Positions 1 through 7,211 of a DNA stretch of 64,000 bases are shown here, in pieces. The DNA is from Microcaldota archaeon. GTDB lineage: Archaea; Micrarchaeota; Micrarchaeia; Micrarchaeales; Micrarchaeaceae. A model generated the notes under the pieces. It searched no databases. It worked only from the letters and a program-made list of their open reading frames with translations, and was not told the DNA's origin. Position numbers and translations under genes: made by a program. The DNA lies in assembly GCA_021816895.1 (NCBI GenBank), contig JAKAWW010000001.1:619067-683066 (forward strand), read 5' to 3'. Within the stretch, counting starts at the first letter, position 1. Each line of letters opens with the position of its first letter.

Positions 1-549
1 AACCTCGTTTACATATTGATCTGACAGCATGTCGCTGCTCTGCTCGTCTATGAGCAGGCCTGCAATCAGCTTCGTTTCCTTGATAGAAAGCTTGCGCCTA
101 TCGGCATTTATGAAGTAAAACCTATAAGCCTCGCTCTGATCGCTTGCGTGTATCTTGGCTATCTTAGACAGAGCCCTTTCTATCTTAGAACGTTCCTTCG
201 CCGCAGCACTATTGAGGAATTCCTTTATGTCATTGCTAAATGTTACTTTTTGCAATACGGAAAGCTCACCATTGAACTGGTACCTGAAACGTATGGAGAA
301 CACGCCAGTATCATAAATCGCTACCTGCACCTTGAATTTCAGCTGCTCAGCACCAGCACCATAATAAATGTCATGAAGGTTGAATATCGACGGAATGCTG
401 AATATTGCAATCTCCTCTGGAGAGGGATGCACATATTCGTATTTTGAAAATTCCTCCTGGTTCTTAAGAAGGCCCTTCAGCTGCTCCCCGCTAAATCTTG
501 CACCCGAATCATATATGAATAAATTAATAATTTCACAATTAGCGTTCAT
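1..549 (-). CDS. Hypothetical protein, C-terminus outside window
   Basis: An open frame of 183 codons begins with ATG at 547-549 and runs off the left edge. A good ribosome binding site (GGTGGT) lies 3 nt before the ATG, and a TATA-like stretch (cctttaaaa, 601-609) lies about 55 nt upstream. The visible part is a soluble mixed alpha/beta protein with no signal peptide or membrane segment; a lysine/arginine-rich helix (KERSKIERALSKIAKIH) sits in the middle. I do not recognise the family. Confidence 0.7.
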   Translation of the reverse strand, partial: MNANCEIINLFIYDSGARFSGEQLKGLLKNQEEFSKYEYVHPSPEEIAIFSIPSIFNLHDIYYGAGAEQLKFKVQVAIYDTGVFSIRFRYQFNGELSVLQKVTFSNDIKEFLNSAAAKERSKIERALSKIAKIHASDQSEAYRFYFINADRRKLSIKETKLIAGLLIDEQSSDMLSDQYVNEV

Positions 550-758
550 GTTACCACCAAAGGCAAGCCAGAAAAACTAGCAATATACATCTGTTTTTAA
601 CCTTTAAAACCCTTATGCAAAGCACTATGATTTTTAGAACTTTGCTTTTGCCATCTGTTGCTGGCCTAGCTTGAGTTTACCAGCAAAATAGCCTTTTCAA
701 CGTGCCCTTTCGCCACACTCTTTTTATATATTAGCGAAAAATATGTCTTGGTGCTTGG

Positions 759-1322
759 TTGATTGGAATCCTTGTAGTGCTAATACTGGCTTTCGATTTT
801 GTCATATCTGTATGGAATGCGTATGCCAGCGGCTACAACATTGGCATGCTTAGGAAAGCCGGCAATAACAGCGGCTTTAGCAGGGCAGCCGCGTATTCTG
901 GCCTGGCGCTGGCGCTTGTGGGCATGACATACGTGCTTGTTGTAGTTTTGAGCGTCATAGCTTACGCGCTGCAATATGTTGGCATTGGCGTTGTAGATTA
1001 CGCACTTGCCTTTGATTTCCTTGTTTTCGGAATCATGATCATCGGATTTGGTCTTATGATAACCATACAGTCCATAATAATAGCAGCCCATAGGAGAAGC
1101 TTTGGGAGCATCGCCATCGCGCTGTGGAACACCTTTGCAGAAGTATGGGACATAGCAAGCTATGCTGAGGGCTTTAGGGCTTCAGTGCAGATGCTAAAAG
1201 CCAATAAGCAAAGCAGGGCAAACGCCTATGTAATAGTGCTAGTGGCATTGCTCATTGCGTATATTATAACTCATGCCGCATACAAGCACGGCTTAAGGAA
1301 AGCAGGAAGTCAAAATGCATAA
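759..1322 (+). CDS. Membrane protein with four TM segments, unknown function
   Basis: 187 residues with about four hydrophobic helices (roughly residues 1-20, 45-70, 80-112, 160-178). Two segments resemble each other (WNAYASGYNIGML near residue 19 and WNTFAEVWDIASYA near 126), suggesting an internal duplication. The start is TTG at 759; a TATA box (tttatatatt, 722-731) about 30 nt before it fits a leaderless mRNA, and no ATG is available in this frame upstream. A GTG at 777 is an alternative. Family not recognised. Confidence 0.65.
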   Translation: MIGILVVLILAFDFVISVWNAYASGYNIGMLRKAGNNSGFSRAAAYSGLALALVGMTYVLVVVLSVIAYALQYVGIGVVDYALAFDFLVFGIMIIGFGLMITIQSIIIAAHRRSFGSIAIALWNTFAEVWDIASYAEGFRASVQMLKANKQSRANAYVIVLVALLIAYIITHAAYKHGLRKAGSQNA

Positions 1323-1399
1323 ATTTTGCAAATTTTCAAAACTTATTTGATAAAATGTAAATAAAAATAAGCTTTAAATATAAGGAAAATCATACATAT

Positions 1400-1654
1400 A
1401 TGTGTGATTGCATGATTAAGGAAAAGGAGCATAAAGACCACAGAGGCGCTTGGACTACTTTAAATTATACTATGGGCGGGATCCTACTAACACTTGGTAC
1501 TATAGATGTAATGCTTACCAACAATAACGGGATTCCAACAGCAATTTGGATTGGATCGAAAATGGCGCCATTTATAGCAGGTGGCTTAAGTATCTGGGTT
1601 GGCAGAGTTATTTCGCATTCAGATACAGGTAGTAGTGGATTACTAAGGACGTAA
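1400..1654 (+). CDS. Small two-TM membrane protein
   Basis: 84 residues, with two hydrophobic segments (about 25-40 and 51-68) after a charged N-terminus containing two cysteines (MCDCMIK). A TATA box (ctttaaatataag, 1372-1384) ends 16 nt before the ATG, so the transcript is probably leaderless. It is followed by another small two-TM gene in the same direction with its own promoter. No family recognised. Confidence 0.55.
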   Translation: MCDCMIKEKEHKDHRGAWTTLNYTMGGILLTLGTIDVMLTNNNGIPTAIWIGSKMAPFIAGGLSIWVGRVISHSDTGSSGLLRT

Positions 1655-1749
1655 TAATTTATTGCAGTAACCTATTTGAATAAAGAAAAGGATTATACCT
1701 GGCAAACTTACATAAATATAAGAAAAATCACTTCAACACATGTGGTTCT

Positions 1750-2046
1750 ATGTATAAGATCAAAGAAAGGGCAGATTATGGGAAACTTACACATAAGCAA
1801 TTTTTCTTTTGGAGTTCATTTGATCTAGGGGTAGGTATTACGGCATGGACTGCAACTACAATATCTTACTTGCACGGTGCCTTGAACTCCATCAACGAAC
1901 CGCAAATGCACCTTACATTTCAAGGTGGGGCGACGATTGCGCTTGCGATAGCAGCTATAGTGTATACTCAAGCAGGAATCTTTGGCTTTTTAAAGCTTGC
2001 TAGCGATAAATTTAGTAACAGGCTTAGGAATGATGATAATATTTAG
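1750..2046 (+). CDS. Small two-TM membrane protein
   Basis: 98 residues, two hydrophobic segments (about 22-42 and 58-82) and a basic C-terminal tail (KLASDKFSNRLRNDD). A TATA-like element (cataaatataag, 1711-1722) and a GTGGTT site just before the ATG support the start. Size and topology match the preceding gene but I see no convincing sequence similarity. Function unknown. Confidence 0.55.
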   Translation: MYKIKERADYGKLTHKQFFFWSSFDLGVGITAWTATTISYLHGALNSINEPQMHLTFQGGATIALAIAAIVYTQAGIFGFLKLASDKFSNRLRNDDNI

Positions 2047-2096
2047 CTAGGCATTCTTATTTTTTAGCATACAAAGTAAAAATATTTGGTGAAATC

Positions 2097-2540
2097 ATGA
2101 AAGTATTGTTTGTATGCAAATTTAATGTTGGCAGAAGCCAGATGGCTGAAGCATTCTTTAATAAGCTGTCGAAGAAGAACCATTCGACCAGCTGCGGGGT
2201 TGATCCATATTACGTCAAACATTACAATGCCAAAGTCGCAAATTATCCAAAATCTAAAGTGATTGATGTAATGGCTGAGAAGGGGATAGACATCTCCAAG
2301 AACAGGATAAAGATGGCAAATAGGAAGATGGTCGATAATGCAGACATGGTAATTGCCATCATGTCAAACGATAGGGCAAAGAGAGACCTGCCAAAGTACA
2401 TAATGAATTCTCCCAAATTCAGGCTTTGGGAGATAGCGGATGCGAACGCGAGATACGCGAGTTCAATGTACGAGGCGCAGTCCGGAAACAGGGACAAGAT
2501 ATACCTACTGGTCAAGAAGCTGATAAATGAGATTGGCTAA
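2097..2540 (+). CDS. Low-molecular-weight phosphatase / arsenate reductase family protein
   Basis: 147 residues with the P-loop of low-molecular-weight protein tyrosine phosphatases and ArsC at the extreme N-terminus: VCKFNVGRSQMAEA, giving C7-x5-R13-S14. The usual general-acid Asp near the C-terminus is D115 in WEIADA, where the family commonly has DP. Such enzymes dephosphorylate phosphotyrosine or reduce arsenate; the sequence alone does not decide. Only two other cysteines-like positions are seen (C33), so a thioredoxin-coupled triad as in classical ArsC is not evident. Ribosome site GGTGAA lies 5 nt before the ATG. The gene stands alone. Confidence 0.75.
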   Translation: MKVLFVCKFNVGRSQMAEAFFNKLSKKNHSTSCGVDPYYVKHYNAKVANYPKSKVIDVMAEKGIDISKNRIKMANRKMVDNADMVIAIMSNDRAKRDLPKYIMNSPKFRLWEIADANARYASSMYEAQSGNRDKIYLLVKKLINEIG

Positions 2541-2576
2541 TTTTATACTAGATAGTAAGGCGTTAAAATCTCTTTC

Positions 2577-3332
2577 TTATTTTTTAGGTTTGGCTATTAT
2601 CATAAAACTCGGAGCTTTCTCCTTGATTCCAAATTTTCTCATTGCGATAAATTCAAATCCTACCGCGAGCAAATCGCCCTTTATGCTTTTGATCGGCTTG
2701 TTGAAATCTTCAGCTACAGTATATACAAATCTTGAAGTGCGCGTCTTTTTTAGTATCCTGTGAGATTCCTTCAGCACACTAATCCATCTTTTGTCATTTG
2801 ATAAGCCAGACCTTCTGACTAATACAACATCTTGAGAGTTTGACTGCACGGGAACATTAGTGGCCGACGCAGTTATAATCTTAATGTTGCGCTGCTTCAA
2901 CTTTCTTGCTAAAGCTCTTGCCTGTTCATTCATTTCAACTGACAAATCAATGCAGCGTATCATTCCATCCGGAACAAATTCCTTAGCCAGGAACAGTTCA
3001 AACACACATATACCAGATGCCAGACTCGTTATATTATAGTAAGGTTTAAACTTCACGTATCTAGAAAGCAACACAACCTCAGAGAAGCTAGCTGTGGTTG
3101 CAACAACTTTAGGCCATACCCTAGACAATACCTTATTGTATGATGTTTTTATTACTGTTATTGGCTTGTCTGGTGTATCATAAATTTTCTTGTACTCGGC
3201 TTTTGTTATCTTATTCACCGAAGACATTTCTTCATCTGTTGGAATTGCACCTACAGTATCTAAAAGGTGCTTTCTAAATCTTTCTTTCAAGGAGCTTCTC
3301 ATATTGTATCGCCAATTGATGCCATACTTCAA
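2577..3332 (-). CDS. SAM-dependent methyltransferase-like protein
   Basis: 251 residues. The centre has the order of a class I Rossmann methyltransferase: a beta strand and glycine turn (ITSLASGICVFELFLA, about 95-112), an acidic strand end (MIRCIDLS, about 121-128), a motif near ITASATNVPVQSNSQDVVLV, and a late helix KESHRILKK. The glycine-rich motif I is degenerate (one clear glycine instead of GxGxG), so SAM binding is inferred. The N-terminal 80 residues are unassigned. An internal ATG at residue 11 is an alternative start. The tRNA-Glu gene lies directly upstream. Confidence 0.55.
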   Translation of the reverse strand: MKYGINWRYNMRSSLKERFRKHLLDTVGAIPTDEEMSSVNKITKAEYKKIYDTPDKPITVIKTSYNKVLSRVWPKVVATTASFSEVVLLSRYVKFKPYYNITSLASGICVFELFLAKEFVPDGMIRCIDLSVEMNEQARALARKLKQRNIKIITASATNVPVQSNSQDVVLVRRSGLSNDKRWISVLKESHRILKKTRTSRFVYTVAEDFNKPIKSIKGDLLAVGFEFIAMRKFGIKEKAPSFMIIAKPKK

Positions 3333-3370
3333 TTAGGATAGATGCTGACTTTATCCCCAAAATTTTCAAA

Positions 3371-3445
3371 TGCTCCCGTCGGGATTTGAACCCGAGTTTC
3401 GGCCTTGAGAGGGCCGCGTCCTTGACCGGGCTAGACGATGGGAGC
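3371..3445 (-). tRNA. tRNA-Glu (anticodon CTC)
   Basis: A 75-nt cloverleaf: acceptor GCTCCCA/CGGGAGC (an A-C mismatch at 7-66), D stem GTCT/GGAC, anticodon stem CGGCC/GGCCG around loop CTCTCAA, T arm TCGGG-TTCAAAT-CCCGA, discriminator A. CCA is not encoded. No intron. It starts 4 nt after the stop codon of the upstream 256-residue gene, so it is probably co-transcribed with it. Confidence 0.93.
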
Positions 3446-3449
3446 CCTA

Positions 3450-4220
3450 TCATGCTTTTTTCCTTACAATTCTAAAAAGCTTTGCGGTATTGGCACTTTC
3501 AGTGCCAATCATCTCTGCTATGAGCTCCTTCATATATGGATCTGCGGAAGAGAGCTCGGAAAGCACATCAATTATTTCCTTTTTAGCCATTTCTACTTTG
3601 CTGAAGTCGTAATCGCCCTTCCTTATGCTTTTTGTTGCTGCATCTAGCAATACTGAGAGCTCTACTATCCTGTCTGCCAGCTGGCTATGTACCCCTTTTA
3701 TGGCTATGCTTTTTTCAAACTGCATTATGCGCAGTATTGTATTGACAACGCTCCTGCTGGCGAACATAGGCACCGCATTTACATAGCCTGAGATGCACTG
3801 TACTGCTTCGTCAACGGGCTTGCCCTCAATCGCGAATTCAGCAGGCAGCGAAAGCAGGTTTATGCTGCGCTTTCCGTCGAATATTGAGGCGTATTCTGAA
3901 AGTTCCTTCTTGCTAAGGGTGTAGAAAAAGCCGACATATGAATAGATGGCTCCATGCATGCCCTTGCACAGCAGCTCGCTGCTCAAGCTGCTTTCTCCTT
4001 TTGACATGCTTATGAGACCTTTGTGAAACCTTAGCTCTGCTAGCATCTTCCTTGAGTAAAGCCCTGTCGAGCGCCTTGTGCTCCTTATGCCTTTTGCGTG
4101 CCTCCTTGCAAAAGAGAGCATGTATGTTATGGTTTTCAGCGGCATTATGTCCAACGTTGCCCTGAGTTCAGCCTTCACACTGATTTCTGCTTGTGGTATG
4201 TTGAAGCTTTGGGTCCTCAA
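3450..4220 (-). CDS. Hypothetical helical protein
   Basis: 256 residues, soluble, largely alpha-helical, basic in the first third (RRHAKGIRSTRRS) and with a helix-rich C-terminal domain. No motif recognised. The predicted start is TTG at 4220 with GGTGACC just upstream; TATA-like sequences lie at 4240-4265. An ATG at residue 26 is an alternative. The gene ends 4 nt before tRNA-Glu on the same strand. Confidence 0.6.
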   Translation of the reverse strand: MRTQSFNIPQAEISVKAELRATLDIMPLKTITYMLSFARRHAKGIRSTRRSTGLYSRKMLAELRFHKGLISMSKGESSLSSELLCKGMHGAIYSYVGFFYTLSKKELSEYASIFDGKRSINLLSLPAEFAIEGKPVDEAVQCISGYVNAVPMFASRSVVNTILRIMQFEKSIAIKGVHSQLADRIVELSVLLDAATKSIRKGDYDFSKVEMAKKEIIDVLSELSSADPYMKELIAEMIGTESANTAKLFRIVRKKA

Positions 4221-4270
4221 GAGGTCACCGAGTCGAAATGTATAAACTTTCCATGCATGTATTTATATTG

Positions 4271-4744
4271 TTATCGCCTTCCGGCCTTTCGGTTCTCCAC
4301 TGCTTCCTTTATGGAGTATTTTTTTATTACCTTGGCCTTTACGGCATCTATGCTTCTTGGATCAACGCTGCTCTCTATCTGCATGAACTTGCTTTTATAC
4401 GCATTGAAAGCCTTTATGGCTGCAACATATGCGTCCCTTTCGTGCACGTTCTTTATGCGTGTCGCTTTGGCAAGCTCGCGCTTTTCCTGGGTCCTCAGCA
4501 CACGCTGCGGATAGAACAGCGTAGAATTAAATGCCGCATTTGTCTTGTCTATCATGAAGCTGTGTGTTGGCTTGTCGCTTGCTATCAGCACGGGCGTGCC
4601 TATGGAGCTTATGCGCTGTATTATCCACTCCTCGCCAGCAAACGCCATATGCTCTAGAAGCACAAGATTGCCACGCAGGTCTATACATGCTATTCCTACT
4701 GTCTTGCCTGGATCTATGCCTGCTATTACGTACGCAGTATACAC
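4271..4744 (-). CDS. DUF460-type RuvC/YqgF-like nuclease domain protein (short form)
   Basis: 157 residues. The N-terminus IAGIDPGKTVGIACIDLRG is the first strand-turn of the RuvC/RNase H-like fold with its catalytic Asp, and NVHERDAYVAA (about 117-127) matches the second acidic motif of the archaeal DUF460 family. Full-length DUF460 proteins have a long coiled coil after this domain; here the protein ends about 30 residues later in a basic tail. GTG start at 4744 is directly against the stop of the upstream gene, so the two are translationally coupled. Predicted nuclease activity is inference. Confidence 0.7.
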   Translation of the reverse strand: MYTAYVIAGIDPGKTVGIACIDLRGNLVLLEHMAFAGEEWIIQRISSIGTPVLIASDKPTHSFMIDKTNAAFNSTLFYPQRVLRTQEKRELAKATRIKNVHERDAYVAAIKAFNAYKSKFMQIESSVDPRSIDAVKAKVIKKYSIKEAVENRKAGRR

Positions 4745-5791
4745 CTACTTTGTCTCGCTAAGGGCATACGCAATTGTATTGTTGAATGTCTGCGGTATCG
4801 CAAGGTATTTGCAATTTGCTATGAATGTGGGAGTTGATATCACATTGTAGAAGTTCGCAAGCTGGGCCTGGTAAGCGAGTGCAGTATATGAACTGTTCAA
4901 GCACTGGTTAAGCAAGGCAGAATTTAGATTTGATGAGCTTGCTATGCCCGAAAGCGTTGAATTGCTAAGTGGGTAGCCATTGAAGGCGCTCGACAGATTC
5001 GCTGCATATGCGCCGATCTTTCCCTGCTTGTAAGAGCAGAAAAGGTATTTTGCGATATCCTGGGTTTCCTGCACGCCGTATTGAGCGTAGAGAGTCTGCG
5101 CTCTAGGCCCGAAGACGAAATCGTAGCTCACGTTTAGCGAATTGCTGTAAGTAGTTGAAGCCTTAGCTGCAAGCTCTATCGCTTTGATTGCTCCAGGAGC
5201 ATATGGGTCAACGACAAGATATACAGGTATGGGCTTTGTGGTTGTACAAAGGGCTTTGCCGTATATGCTTATCACGCCGGGCGCAACTACAGTGTTGTTT
5301 GTGTAAAGCACCGGCTTTATCGTCTGCAGGTAAGCCTGCTCCAGGGAGAGATTTGAGCTAAGCAGAACAGAGAAGTTGAATATCGTGTTGCTTAGGTATG
5401 GGTCCTTGAAAGGCACAACTACGAACCATGCGCTCTCGTTTGGAATGTAGCTTACGGTGCTTTCGTTCACCAAAGAGTAGTAAGGCAGCAACGACAGAGA
5501 TGTGTTCACAGTAGAATAGCTTGCAAGTATCCGCCCTACTGCCTGAAGCACCTGGGCGTTCGTATAGTGCAGAGAAGCGCATGTGCCGTTTACTATGCCG
5601 TATGGGCAGTTCTTCACTAATACTGCCTGCTTGAACGTCGCCAGCGAGAAGGAAAAAGCTACAAGCACCACCACAAGCACTATCAGCGCTACGTGCAGAT
5701 AGTCGAGACCGTAATGCTTCAGAGCTGGCTTCACTATGAACACTGGCTCGCTTTCCTGCTTTGCCGCTTTTTCAGTTTTTTTGCTTTGCAT
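4745..5791 (-). CDS. Membrane-anchored thioredoxin-fold (DsbA-like) protein without CxxC
   Basis: 348 residues: a short cytoplasmic N-terminus, one TM segment (about 32-52), and an extracytoplasmic domain with many N-glycosylation sequons. The second half follows the DsbA plan: a strand PVYLVVDPYAP, a long helical insert with LNQCL, and the cis-proline loop ISTPTFIANCKY. Where DsbA has CPYC this protein reads APGA after the DPY, so the catalytic cysteines are absent. The chosen ATG (5789-5791) has GAGGTG 6 nt upstream; a GTG at 5800 is less likely. The gene starts 14 nt after the 3' end of tRNA-Arg, implying a joint transcript. Confidence 0.72.
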   Translation of the reverse strand: MQSKKTEKAAKQESEPVFIVKPALKHYGLDYLHVALIVLVVVLVAFSFSLATFKQAVLVKNCPYGIVNGTCASLHYTNAQVLQAVGRILASYSTVNTSLSLLPYYSLVNESTVSYIPNESAWFVVVPFKDPYLSNTIFNFSVLLSSNLSLEQAYLQTIKPVLYTNNTVVAPGVISIYGKALCTTTKPIPVYLVVDPYAPGAIKAIELAAKASTTYSNSLNVSYDFVFGPRAQTLYAQYGVQETQDIAKYLFCSYKQGKIGAYAANLSSAFNGYPLSNSTLSGIASSSNLNSALLNQCLNSSYTALAYQAQLANFYNVISTPTFIANCKYLAIPQTFNNTIAYALSETK

Positions 5792-5805
5792 CTTGAACAC
5801 CTCAG

Positions 5806-5896
5806 CGGGCCCGGCGGGATTTTCATCATTGGGATTTTGAACCCGCGACCTTCACCTTAGGAGGATGCCGCTCTATCCAAGCTGAGCTACGGGCCC
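5806..5896 (-). tRNA. tRNA-Arg (anticodon CCT) with a 16-nt T-loop intron
   Basis: Acceptor GGGCCCG/CGGGCCC pairs perfectly, discriminator G, D stem GCTC/GAGC, anticodon loop CTCCTAA giving CCT. The T stem GCGGG/CCCGC encloses 23 nt instead of 7. Removing 16 nt restores the loop TTCAAAT. A bulge-helix-bulge fits: TTCA in the exon pairs with TGAA at the intron end, with 3-nt bulges AAA and AAT cut after the second base. Mature length is 75 nt. Confidence 0.88.
5820..5835 (-). other. tRNA-Arg intron, T loop (position 59/60)
   Basis: The 16-nt intron reads ATCCCAATGATGAAAA on the minus strand. Boundaries are set by the relaxed bulge-helix-bulge described for the tRNA; a 15-nt reading leaves an 8-nt T loop and is less likely. 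Confidence 0.75.
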
Positions 5897-5980
5897 ACCA
5901 CATCTGATTTATTTATGTCACTAATCAATATAAACCATATGCATAAACTAATCAAGCAAATGCGTTGTCATTGCAGGGCG

Positions 5981-6502
5981 TTAGTACATATCTGATACAA
6001 AGACGGCTAGCGCGCAGGCAGTCGCGTCTGAAAACTCCTTCTTTCGGTCGTACATGCCTTTTGTAAGTATGCCATTGGTGCCAAGTTCGGTGCGCACTGC
6101 TTCGCTGCTCATTTTTGAAATTGATGCCATTGCATTAGCAAGGCCTTCGCCGCGGTCAAGCATCTCTGCCAGTGCCTTTGGCAACATCACCATGGAGCTT
6201 GACCCAAGGCCGATCTTGCCTTTCTTGTCTACTATTGCTACCCACCCATACACAAATATGCCGTAGCTGTTCTTAGATGTTATTCCTTCTGCGCCAACAC
6301 CCATATCTGCATGCTCCTTTTCCATTGCAGCGCGAGCCCTTCCGATTGCGCCGCGTATGCCTTCTTCGTCGCCTACGGGATCCTCACTCACTACGGACTT
6401 TACTTCCGTTGATACGAGCTCCGCTTCTGGGAAAACCTTTACCAGCGATTCAGATACCGCACCAATTTTAAGCTTGTTGGTTGTGCCTATTGCAATCTTC
6501 AT
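5981..6502 (-). CDS. DUF84 / YjjX-family inosine/xanthosine triphosphatase
   Basis: 173 residues, the usual family length. It starts KIAIGTTNKLKIGAVSESL, the nucleotide-binding beginning of the ITPase-like fold, and has SEDPVGDEEGIRGAIGRAR, typical of DUF84/YjjX. The family hydrolyses non-canonical purine nucleoside triphosphates (ITP, XTP), keeping them out of nucleic acids. It is followed on the same strand, upstream, by a phosphodiesterase gene. Confidence 0.85.
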   Translation of the reverse strand: MKIAIGTTNKLKIGAVSESLVKVFPEAELVSTEVKSVVSEDPVGDEEGIRGAIGRARAAMEKEHADMGVGAEGITSKNSYGIFVYGWVAIVDKKGKIGLGSSSMVMLPKALAEMLDRGEGLANAMASISKMSSEAVRTELGTNGILTKGMYDRKKEFSDATACALAVFVSDMY

Positions 6503-6538
6503 TTAAAACACCTTGTTAGGGCACGCATTATTTACAGG

Positions 6539-7207
6539 CTATACCTTCGCGAGTATGCTTGGATAATCTGTTGCGATGCCATCAACGCCTTTTTTCTTGA
6601 ATTCCTCCATCTCTTCCTTTGTATTTATTGTCCACGCTATGACTTTGAAGCCGTTCTCATGGGCGCGCTCTATGTCCTTGCTGTGGGTAAACCTATACAA
6701 TGGAAGCAGGTAACTTGCACCGACAGACTTTGCAGTTGCTATCGGATCCCTGTAGCTTGCATATATAAAGCCTATTTCTATGTGCTTGTCAATCGACCTT
6801 ACCTTCTTCAGTGCTTCCTCATGAAACGAGATCACTATTGACCTCTCGTTTAGCTTCCGCTTTGATATCTCATCGATTATCGACTTTTCCGTTCCTGGCT
6901 CTTTTATCTCTATCAGTATCTTGTCAACCTTGCTGTCTATGAAATCCAGCGCCTCGCCTAGGGTTGGAACTCTTTCGCCTTTAAGGTCAAATGCCTTTAT
7001 CTCCTTGAGTGTGAAATCGCTCACGTAGCCCTTCGCGCTGGTGAGCTTGTCAACCTTCTCGTTGTGGAATACAACGAGCTTCTTGTCCTTTGTGCTCCGA
7101 ACATCAAGCTCCACAGCGTTTGCACCGCTCTTTATCGCCTCTGCAAAGCTGGCAATGGTGTTCTCCGGAACATCGCCGCCAGCGCCCCTATGGCCTATTT
7201 TCAGCAT
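6539..7207 (-). CDS. ugpQ: Glycerophosphodiester phosphodiesterase
   Basis: 222 residues, complete GDPD TIM-barrel. Signature N-terminus IGHRGAGGDVPENT (H6, R7, E15), then AVELDVRSTKDKKLVVFHNE (metal-binding Glu/Asp and second His), KILIEIKEP, and the terminal strands VIAWTINTKEE and GVDGIATDYP. It hydrolyses glycerophosphodiesters to glycerol phosphate plus an alcohol; no signal peptide, so cytoplasmic. Its ATG lies a few bases past the ArgRS stop codon, so it is in an operon with argS. Confidence 0.9.
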   Translation of the reverse strand: MLKIGHRGAGGDVPENTIASFAEAIKSGANAVELDVRSTKDKKLVVFHNEKVDKLTSAKGYVSDFTLKEIKAFDLKGERVPTLGEALDFIDSKVDKILIEIKEPGTEKSIIDEISKRKLNERSIVISFHEEALKKVRSIDKHIEIGFIYASYRDPIATAKSVGASYLLPLYRFTHSKDIERAHENGFKVIAWTINTKEEMEEFKKKGVDGIATDYPSILAKV

Positions 7208-7211
7208 GCAA

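Noticed and set aside
780-1091. Minus-strand ORF opposite the first membrane protein gene
   Set aside because: It mirrors codon bias of the plus-strand gene, has no ribosome site and a composition rich in Y/H/R unlike a natural protein.
1400-2046. The two small TM genes as a toxin-antitoxin pair
   Set aside because: They share topology only; each has its own promoter and neither resembles a known small toxin.
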